Origin: Lewinellaceae bacterium SD302
GTDB lineage: Bacteria > Bacteroidota > Bacteroidia > Chitinophagales > Saprospiraceae
Reading direction: 5' to 3'
DNA length: 46,752 nucleotides
Assembly (NCBI GenBank): GCA_002591745.1
Contig: PDLQ01000036.1
Location: 1 to 46,752, forward strand
The notes under the pieces are model-generated. The model saw only the letters and a list, made by a program, of their open reading frames with translations, ran no database searches and was not told the origin of the DNA. Shown here piece after piece: positions 41,188 to 46,752 of this stretch (its first letter is position 1; every line of letters starts with the position of its first letter). A program made the position numbers and the translations under genes.

Positions 41188-42042
41188 TTAGGTTTTATCA
41201 GCAGCAATCTGTTCGATCATCGCCAGTGGCTTTAGGTGCGGCCGTCCTGTAGCTCGCGCAAAATCCGAAGGGAGATCATTCTCTCCGTTCCGGATACCTT
41301 CGTAAATCCCCGCAATGACGGTTCCTATGAACTCGCCCAGTTCCGCTTTTCGTTCCGCCGTATACGCCTTGACCGACATCGGTTCATAAGTCAGTTCAGT
41401 ACCGTAGACTTTGTTGATCAGATCCGCTAATTCACTTTGAGTAATGGCTTCTCCGAAAAGATTGTACACCTGGCCATTATGCCGGTCATTGGTCAACATC
41501 GCCGTGTAAGCACGAGCCAACTCAGGACGGCTAGTATAGCCACACTTGCCGTCGCCAGCACAGTTTGTGATCTTGCCGTCTTTGACATAATGGTCTATAT
41601 ACTCCAGGTCGGGCTCCACGTAAATGCCGTTTCGACCGATGACGTAATCCAATCCCGAAGCTTGAATGTCCCGCTCCGTCTGGCGATTACTCTGAACGAT
41701 CGGAGAGAAGGCGGTCCCTTCCTCCGGCCCGATAATACTGGTGTAGACGATCTTCTTTACGCCATTAGCTTTGGCCGCTTCGATAACATTGCGATGCTGA
41801 CCGATACGTTTATCGGGGGCGTCCATCCCCGAGACGAGCAGGACTGTATCAACACCCCGCAGAGCCGCATCGAACTGCCCCCGTTCGTTGTAATCGCCCT
41901 TACGGACTTCCACGCCGAGCTGCTGGGCGTTCGACGGCGTACGGGCGATGCCTACGATTTTTTCAGCGCCAAGATTTTTGACGAGCTCCTTGATAATGGC
42001 GGTGCCGAGTTTGCCGCTGGCGGAGGTTACTGCTACTTTCAT
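41188..42042 (-). CDS. NmrA-like NAD(P)-dependent oxidoreductase
   Basis: 284 aa. N-terminal nucleotide-binding motif VAVTSASGKLGTAIIKELV (GxxGxLG-type), KIVGIARTPSNA, VRKGDYNERGQFDAALRGVDTVLLVSG, then KKIVYTSIIGPEEG. C-terminal region with GQVYNLFGEAITQSELADLINKVYG. This order is that of atypical SDRs such as quinone reductase QorB and NmrA-like sensors. There is no Tyr-x3-Lys pair in the usual place, as expected for atypical members. It follows a remnant of a membrane gene and a cupin lipoprotein on the same strand. Substrate unknown. ATG start. Confidence 0.9.
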   Translation of the reverse strand: MKVAVTSASGKLGTAIIKELVKNLGAEKIVGIARTPSNAQQLGVEVRKGDYNERGQFDAALRGVDTVLLVSGMDAPDKRIGQHRNVIEAAKANGVKKIVYTSIIGPEEGTAFSPIVQSNRQTERDIQASGLDYVIGRNGIYVEPDLEYIDHYVKDGKITNCAGDGKCGYTSRPELARAYTAMLTNDRHNGQVYNLFGEAITQSELADLINKVYGTELTYEPMSVKAYTAERKAELGEFIGTVIAGIYEGIRNGENDLPSDFARATGRPHLKPLAMIEQIAADKT

Positions 42043-42521
42043 GTTTAGATAATTAAACTCTAAGAGGAGATGTCGAAAGGTGGGCGATAGTCATACTTCG
42101 CTCCTGATCTGACCTCCGCGCCCGCAATTTGTAGCTGAGGAGGCACGTTCACGGGCGTGATAACGTTGATGATTAATAGATGGATCAAGGTGAAAATGTC
42201 CCGCCAGTGAGCTATTGCGTTACAGTAGGTCACTTACGCCAAGCCGTGATCTGCTGCCGTATTCCCGGAAGCCTGATGATAAATCCGATTCCCACGATCA
42301 CGGCGTAGATAATCCAGGTTTTTTGCAGGATAGCCACGTGCAGCAAACTGAGGATAACGGCTGCGTAGGAAGATCGCTGTAATTTCTTTCAGTTACTGCC
42401 GAGCCACTTCATTGCTCGCCGGTTGGAGGTAAAGAACAAAGGAACTAAGATGACTACTGCTACAAAACCAGCCACGTACAGTAGCAATAAAGGGAAAGAG
42501 GCCTTCCATACTGAATTAGTT
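42043..42521. other. gap holding a decayed gene
   Basis: About 480 bp between the NmrA-like and cupin genes. It contains the decayed membrane-protein gene described at 42230-42520 and, near 42050, a short AT-rich inverted repeat (GTTTAGATAATTAAAC). No other feature is visible. Confidence 0.45.
42230..42520 (-). pseudogene. decayed membrane-protein gene with in-frame stop
   Basis: A single frame reads VWKASFPLLLLYVAGFVAVVILVPLFFTSNRRAMKWLGSN, then an in-frame TGA (42389-42391), then SYAAVILSLLHVAILQKTWIIYAVIVGIGFIIRLPGIR and a stop at 42230-42232. Both halves are hydrophobic helices of one small membrane protein, about 95 codons in all, but no start codon is found before the frame enters the cupin gene. 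This fits a pseudogene; readthrough or recoding of the TGA is less likely. I cannot name its family. Confidence 0.55.
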
Positions 42522-43364
42522 TTACTGTTTGAAAAAATCAAAGGGTCCGTTTGACCGTACGTACAAGATGGTTTCAACGTTGGCAGCAAGCGTGTGCCGC
42601 GCCATTGCCGAAGACGAAAAAGAGCTGCCAATATCCAGATTGGTTGGCTGATCAGCTTCAGGAAGGGTGTAATTCAATTCTCCGGAAATAACGATAGCCC
42701 GAAAAACCGATCCTTCACTCTCGATCCAACCACTGAATCCAGCGGGGATCTTTACGTGCGTGCCGTAGGCTTCGCCGTTTTGCGGGTCTCCCCACAGGTA
42801 AGCAATTTGTGCAGGGTTCCCGTCGTCAGTTGCGTTTACCCAAACGATGTTACCCGCGTCCAGGTTGACCGGTCGTTCTCCTTCGTCGAAGGCCTCATCA
42901 GTAGGCATTACGAGATAGGGACCATGGTCGATCTCAATGTAAGCCATATTTTCTTCTGCCTTGGCGGAGGTAATATGCGGTTCCCCGGCTGGCTGTGTCC
43001 AAAAGGAGCCGGCGGGCATCCACATATTGGCGGCCCCGGGATCGTCGTTGTGGATCAGGCCCTTGATGACCGTACCCCGGTAAGTGATGTTGTGGATGTG
43101 GGGAGGGGAAGAAAATCCTTCTTTGAATTTGACGAGGAAACCGGTGGTGACTTTTTCATTTCGGTCGCCCCAGATGGTGCCGGCCTGGGGACTGGCGTCG
43201 CCGCGGGCAGCGTTGAGGGGTGTCCACTCGATATCGGAACTGAGAGTCAATTCGTTGGTTGGATCAGTTATCGGCGTTTGAGAACTTTCTGCCGAGGGTG
43301 ATGAGGTAGTATCGCAGCCGACTAAGGCCAGCAACACGAGCAGAAAAAATGGAAATTTTTTCAT
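42522..43364 (-). CDS. DUF4437 cupin-domain lipoprotein
   Basis: 280 aa. Lipoprotein signal [10 protein letters not shown] (Cys about 17). Two cupin-like halves: first, [21 protein letters not shown] with its PHxH metal-binding candidate, then [25 protein letters not shown]; second, [30 protein letters not shown]. The double-cupin DUF4437 type, with an anti-sigma-ChrR-like cupin relation, is the best match. The two halves keep the beta-sandwich strands, and a metal could be bound by PHIH. Location is periplasmic or outer membrane. It is followed by the decayed membrane gene on the same strand. ATG start. Confidence 0.85.
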   Translation of the reverse strand: MKKFPFFLLVLLALVGCDTTSSPSAESSQTPITDPTNELTLSSDIEWTPLNAARGDASPQAGTIWGDRNEKVTTGFLVKFKEGFSSPPHIHNITYRGTVIKGLIHNDDPGAANMWMPAGSFWTQPAGEPHITSAKAEENMAYIEIDHGPYLVMPTDEAFDEGERPVNLDAGNIVWVNATDDGNPAQIAYLWGDPQNGEAYGTHVKIPAGFSGWIESEGSVFRAIVISGELNYTLPEADQPTNLDIGSSFSSSAMARHTLAANVETILYVRSNGPFDFFKQ

Positions 43365-43518
43365 AGCTTTTCAATATTGATCCTCACGATGAGGAAGAAG
43401 AAATTATTTTTTTGTGAGTGGTCCGGGAGCCTGATTGTTGCTCTCAATAGCCCTGTCTAAATTGAACGCCAACGTAAATAGGGCTGACTGGAAATGTAGA
43501 ATGGTTCAGTAAAGCAAT

Positions 43519-44322
43519 TCAGATTTCCCCTAGAATTTCCTCCGTCACCTGCATAAGCTGAGCTGTTTTTCCGGCATCTGTTGCATCCGAATGAGCCGAA
43601 CCATAACTACCCCGGTCATTGTCAAAATATTTTCCGGACTGACTGTTGTGTTTGGAATCAGTGGCTAGACTGACCAGGATTTGCGCACCCTTGTCCGCCG
43701 GAGCATAATGACGGCCAAAAGCCTCCCGGACCATTTTGGTATTCAGCAGGGAACCGGGGTTGACGGCGATGAAAGTGACGTCCGGGTGTTGCTGTGCCAT
43801 AGCGTTGTTCCACATTGTCAGGGCCAGTTTGCTCTGAGCGTAGGCGGACTGATCCCCCAGCGACTGCTCTCCTCGCAATGCGGTCAGGGAAACTGCTGCC
43901 TGAGCGGCGGAACTGAGATTGATAACCCTGGGTGCGGTACTGTTTTTCAGGACGGGAAGCAACGCCTTGGTCAGCACCACCGGAGCCAGGTAGTTGACGA
44001 GGAAACGAAGGTCCGTGCCGGCATTGCCAGCGGATGACCCCAAAGTGTAAACACCCGCATTGTTGATCAATACGTCGATCCGAGGATGATTGGTAGCAAG
44101 TTGCTCCCCCAGATGCTTGACCGCCGAAAGATCAGCCAGGTCAGCTACGTAGCCGCACACCTTATCGCTACCCGTCTCAGTTTCTATTTCTTGAATGACG
44201 GATGCTAATTTTTCCGGGTTCCGACCGTGAAGGATGATCTCGTGGCCAGCGGCGGCCAGTTTATGGGCGGTTAGTTTACCGATACCGTCGGTACTGCCGG
44301 TAATGATGATCGTCTTACTCAT
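43519..44322 (-). CDS. short-chain dehydrogenase/reductase
   Basis: 267 aa. Cofactor motif IIITGSTDGIGKLTAHKLA (TGxxxGIG at 8-15), EIILHGRN, a Rossmann Asp (YVADLADLSAVKHL), VLINNAGVYTLG, and the catalytic Ser-Tyr-Lys region VINLSSAAQAA with YAQSKLALTMW. The downstream VNPGSLLNTKMV matches the classical or retinol-dehydrogenase-like SDR group. The start overlaps the end of the luciferase-like monooxygenase gene by four bases (ATGA), so the two are translationally coupled and may serve the same pathway. Substrate unknown. ATG start. Confidence 0.93.
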   Translation of the reverse strand: MSKTIIITGSTDGIGKLTAHKLAAAGHEIILHGRNPEKLASVIQEIETETGSDKVCGYVADLADLSAVKHLGEQLATNHPRIDVLINNAGVYTLGSSAGNAGTDLRFLVNYLAPVVLTKALLPVLKNSTAPRVINLSSAAQAAVSLTALRGEQSLGDQSAYAQSKLALTMWNNAMAQQHPDVTFIAVNPGSLLNTKMVREAFGRHYAPADKGAQILVSLATDSKHNSQSGKYFDNDRGSYGSAHSDATDAGKTAQLMQVTEEILGEI

Positions 44323-45296
44323 GATGTTTGGGTTGTGGTTACGGGGTTATGAAAATGGGGAAGAACTTTCTCAGCGATGGTTTCCAGCGTCTTCTCCATG
44401 TCCATCGTATTGAATCGGAGGTTAAGCGCAACGTGGTTGACGCCCGCGTCCTGAAGTAAATGCAGGAACTCAATAAGGAATTCAGTGCCGGTACGAAAAC
44501 CGAGTTGAATCGGCCGGGGCATGGCACCAGGGTCGGGATCGAGGATGAGGTACATGGCCTGCATAAACGGTTTGTCGTTAGCGGAAAATCGGGCTACTTG
44601 TTCCCGCCATTGACTGATAACGTGCTTGTGTGTACGCGGATCGCGCAGGTAGTAAATCCAACCATCGCTATTCTCGGCGATCCATTCCGGGGATTGGCGG
44701 CTGTTGCCGGTAACGATAACGGGTAGTTGCTGACCCATCGCTTTTGGCAATACGTCGACATTTCCAGCTAAATGGCCGAAGTGCTCGGTACCCAGTGTGG
44801 GAAAATCTTGCTGCGCGGCCCGCAGATAGGCAAAGGCTTCGCGGAACAATTTCCCCCGCTGGTCGAAGTCGATACCCATGGCAGGGTACTCGTCGGGGCG
44901 GTCGCCGGATGCGACGCCGAGGATCATCCGTCCGTTGGAAAGCCGGTCGATGGTTGCGGCGGACTTCGCTACGTGCAATGGGTGGTGCAGAGGGAGGGCA
45001 ATGCTGGCCGTTCCCAAGGCAATAGTACAGGTCTGGCCGGCCAGGTAACTGAGATAGGTGAAAGGATCGAAGGTTTGACCGACGTCGCCAAAAGCAGGCA
45101 CGTTGAGGGGGATGTCGCGTACCCAAACAGCTTTAAAACCGAGTTTTTCTGCCAGCTTTACCCGGCCTGCATCGGTAATCATGTTGGGCGCTGTGCCGAC
45201 GGGGTAATGCTCCAATGGAAGTGCCAGGCCGATGCTGAGTTGACCGGGGATAAAGACGCTGTCGTAGCCGGAATTGATAGAGTTAAATGGAGGCAT
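44319..45296 (-). CDS. LLM-class (luciferase-like) flavin oxidoreductase
   Basis: 325 aa from ATG at 45296 (MPPFNSINSGY); a 25-codon extension upstream has no support. The barrel shows SIGLALPLEHYPVG, LGFKAVWVRDIPL, TCTIALGTASIALPLHHPLHVAKSAATIDRLSNGRMILGVASGD (the LLM core), YPAMGIDFDQRGKLFREAF and QLPVIVTGNSRQSPEWIAENSDGWIYY. These are signatures of bacterial luciferase-like monooxygenases using FMN or F420; the cofactor cannot be read with certainty. It is coupled to the SDR gene through a four-base overlap and follows the Zn-type dehydrogenase gene by about 100 bp on the same strand. Confidence 0.92.
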   Translation of the reverse strand: MPPFNSINSGYDSVFIPGQLSIGLALPLEHYPVGTAPNMITDAGRVKLAEKLGFKAVWVRDIPLNVPAFGDVGQTFDPFTYLSYLAGQTCTIALGTASIALPLHHPLHVAKSAATIDRLSNGRMILGVASGDRPDEYPAMGIDFDQRGKLFREAFAYLRAAQQDFPTLGTEHFGHLAGNVDVLPKAMGQQLPVIVTGNSRQSPEWIAENSDGWIYYLRDPRTHKHVISQWREQVARFSANDKPFMQAMYLILDPDPGAMPRPIQLGFRTGTEFLIEFLHLLQDAGVNHVALNLRFNTMDMEKTLETIAEKVLPHFHNPVTTTQTS

Positions 45297-45397
45297 TGCT
45301 AGATTGTGAAAAACATTGGCCGCAGCTGCATTCGCGCCCTTGTCAAATAAGAATATCGGGAGCGGACGCAACTGCGAGGAAAGGTGAAGGAGTAAGG

Positions 45398-46411
45398 TTA
45401 AAACTCAATGACCGTCTTGCCGATCGTTTTACCCGACTCCTGCATTTCGTGGGCTTGCTTGAGGTTGTCGGCGGATAAGCCGCGCAGCGTCGTCGTTAGA
45501 GTAGACTGCAGCGTACCGTCGTCAAGTAAGTCTGCAACGTGGTTGAGGATCTCGTGTTGTCGGGCGATATCGTCGGTGGTAAACATGGAGCGGGTGTACA
45601 TAAATTCCCAGTGGAAAGTAACACTCTTCGCCTTTAGAATACTGAGGTCCAGTGGGCCACCGGGGTCGGTGATCGTTACGATGTGGCCTTGGGGTTTGAT
45701 TATTTCTGCCATCTGCTCCCAATAGCCTTCCAGATCGACGAGTTCCAGGATGTAGTCCACCTGCTCGTGACCGATTTTTTTGAGTTCAGCTTCCAATTCG
45801 TAGTGATTCACAACGAAGTCCGCACCCATCTTTTTGCACCACTCCTGGGATTCGTTCCGTGAAGCCGTGGCAATGACGGTGAGCCCCGCAACCTGCTTTG
45901 CCAACTGAATAGCTATGGAGCCTACACCTCCGGCACCGGCCAGGATGAGGATGGATTTTTCGGCATCCTTCGCGGGGTCGATGCGGATGCGGTCGAACAG
46001 ACTTTCGTAGGCGGTCAGGGTCGTCAGGGGCAGAGCGGCGGCTTCGGCGTTGGAAAGGCTTTTCGGCTTACGGCCAACGATGCGCTCGTCAACCAGTTGG
46101 TACTCGGCATTACTGCCGGGGCGGGTAAGATCGCCAGCGTAGTATACTTCGTCACCGACTTTAAACAGGGTAGACTTGTCGCCCACTGCTTCAACGGTAC
46201 CTACGGCATCCCAGCCAATGATTTTTGGCTCGTCCAGTACTTCGTCGGTGGCTGCGCTCTTGCGAATCTTGAAGTCAACGGGATTGACGGAAACGGCGTG
46301 GATTTTTACCAGAATATCGTGCCCGGAAGGAGTCGGTTTGCCCGTCTCGAATTCGATGAAACTGTCTGGGTGAGAAATAGGGTGGGACTTTTTGAATCCA
46401 ATGGCTTTCAT
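45398..46411 (-). CDS. zinc-type alcohol dehydrogenase family / quinone oxidoreductase-like protein
   Basis: 337 aa. MDR fold: N-terminal GroES-like part (GHDILVKIHAVSVNPVDFKIRKS, IIGWDAVGTVEAVGDKSTLFKVGDEVYYAG), then the Rossmann domain with LTTLTAYESLFDRI, ILILAGAGGVGSIAIQLAKQVAGLTVIATAS and MGADFVVNHY, and a C-terminal HEMQESGKTIGKTVIEF. The structural and catalytic Zn Cys residues of classical ADH are not present, so a quinone reductase or the related TIGR02817-type zinc-binding ADH family is expected. NADPH use is likely. First gene of the minus-strand redox cluster in the window. ATG start. Confidence 0.92.
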   Translation of the reverse strand: MKAIGFKKSHPISHPDSFIEFETGKPTPSGHDILVKIHAVSVNPVDFKIRKSAATDEVLDEPKIIGWDAVGTVEAVGDKSTLFKVGDEVYYAGDLTRPGSNAEYQLVDERIVGRKPKSLSNAEAAALPLTTLTAYESLFDRIRIDPAKDAEKSILILAGAGGVGSIAIQLAKQVAGLTVIATASRNESQEWCKKMGADFVVNHYELEAELKKIGHEQVDYILELVDLEGYWEQMAEIIKPQGHIVTITDPGGPLDLSILKAKSVTFHWEFMYTRSMFTTDDIARQHEILNHVADLLDDGTLQSTLTTTLRGLSADNLKQAHEMQESGKTIGKTVIEF

Positions 46412-46721
46412 ACTGAAATAAGTTAGGGGTGCTTCGCTTTGAAGACTTAGAGCTTGTTTTTCAGGAAATATAAATCCAAAACAAGCTCTTAATTAATAAT
46501 TGGTCATTAAGTAATGGACGGACTTAACTTACCAGCACAAAGTCATTGCGTATTTCAATTCTCAGCCAACTGGTTAAGGTCGTCAAGCAACGGACTGTCC
46601 TTAATGTTGAGGGGAGGGCTATTGAAGTTGAAAATTAGGCGGTGGTACAGATGTAAGGGTAAGCTTTAAAAGGCAGCGAGCATAAAACTTTCTATCTTTT
46701 GGAGGTCCTAAACTCTGAAAG
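46412..46721. other. right-edge intergenic region
   Basis: About 310 bp with the second copy of the hairpin repeat (46449-46489). A minus-strand frame near 46.56-46.67 kb translates to a protein-like tail ending in SPPLNIKDSPLLDDLNQLAEN and a TGA, with a stop just upstream; it may be a gene fragment. Confidence 0.35.
46449..46489. repeat. hairpin repeat, copy 2
   Basis: Perfect 12-bp arms AGAGCTTGTTTT (46449-46460) and complement (46478-46489) around a 17-nt loop. Same word set and flanks (TTTTCAG inside, TTAATTA outside) as the copy at 28747-28797, which has a four-base insertion in the left arm. Confidence 0.65.
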
Positions 46722-46752
46722 ATGAACGAACTACGTTGTCCTCGCTGCCTAT
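46722..46752 (+). CDS. start of a CPxC protein (partial)
   Basis: ATG at 46722 opens the frame MNELRCPRCL, which runs off the window edge. A zinc-ribbon CPRC at residues 6-9 would suit a transposase or a small zinc-ribbon protein. AGGCAGCGAG (46671-46680) is exactly complementary to CTCGCTGCCT (46741-46750), so the codons here are also part of an inverted repeat. A TATCTTTTG-like element lies about 30 bp upstream. Nothing more can be said from ten codons. Confidence 0.35.
   Translation, partial: MNELRCPRCL

Noticed and set aside
42389..42631. 80-codon frame as a stand-alone gene
   Set aside because: Its first part is antisense-like overlap with the cupin gene; the hydrophobic part belongs to the decayed gene 42230-42520.

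Overview
The window looks like a chromosomal segment of a Bacteroidota bacterium. Lewinella-like Saprospiria is the best guess, by inference from gene content. Direct signs are a type IX secretion (T9SS) gliding-motility C-terminal sorting domain on a 2.4-kaa adhesin, an adjacent PorP/SprF protein, a TonB receptor with an N-terminal carboxypeptidase-like domain, DUF6090 and DUF4386 proteins, LytTR two-component genes and Bacteroidota-type TAnnTTTG promoter elements. No rRNA, tRNA or CRISPR array was seen.

Layout. 0.2-5.4 kb (all minus): a 3-keto-disaccharide hydrolase-like secreted protein, a DUF4386-like membrane protein, a putative PAS/HTH regulator, a DUF6624 protein and a MORN-repeat/caspase fusion. 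6.2-8.5 kb (plus): an RlpA/SPOR protein with terminator, then queA. 8.7-12.3 kb (minus): serA-type dehydrogenase, TPR protein, radical SAM/SPASM protein. 12.3-22.5 kb (minus): a surface-adhesin operon, in transcription order giant HYR/Ig-like adhesin with type B T9SS signal, PorP/SprF, PD40/OmpA protein. 22.8-26.2 kb (plus): membrane-anchored AraC regulator, barrel-like secreted protein, S41 peptidase and the remnant of a serine hydrolase.

26.2-30.2 kb (minus) holds the most unusual block. Two YHYH-domain lipoproteins (one with a MopE-type metal-binding motif) are interleaved with an EF-hand lipoprotein and two paralogous exported, C-terminally anchored proteins whose predicted mature N-terminus is His. 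One of the paralogues is frameshifted in a run of five C. The arrangement suggests a duplicated periplasmic or surface metal-handling module; copper is a hypothesis. 30.7-34.6 kb: DUF6090 protein, a small doubtful ORF, a pair of long palindromic repeats, TonB receptor. 34.9-37.6 kb (plus): LytS/LytTR two-component pair with overlapping stop/start, and an EamA transporter.

37.7-46.4 kb (minus): decayed mannonate-dehydratase-like gene, small membrane protein, SDR plus AraC regulator, NmrA-like reductase, decayed membrane gene, DUF4437 cupin lipoprotein, SDR and LLM oxidoreductase with overlapping ends, and a quinone-reductase-type dehydrogenase. This is an accessory redox cluster with signs of gene loss. 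The right edge carries the first codons of a CPxC protein.

Non-coding structure worth attention: an over-represented 13-mer (CAYTGCTACTTTG, at least seven exact copies and one close one), three long REP-like palindromes sharing ATAGCCRTAGCTACG, a second hairpin repeat present twice, and three gene remnants. All similarity calls are from recognised motifs, not from database searches.
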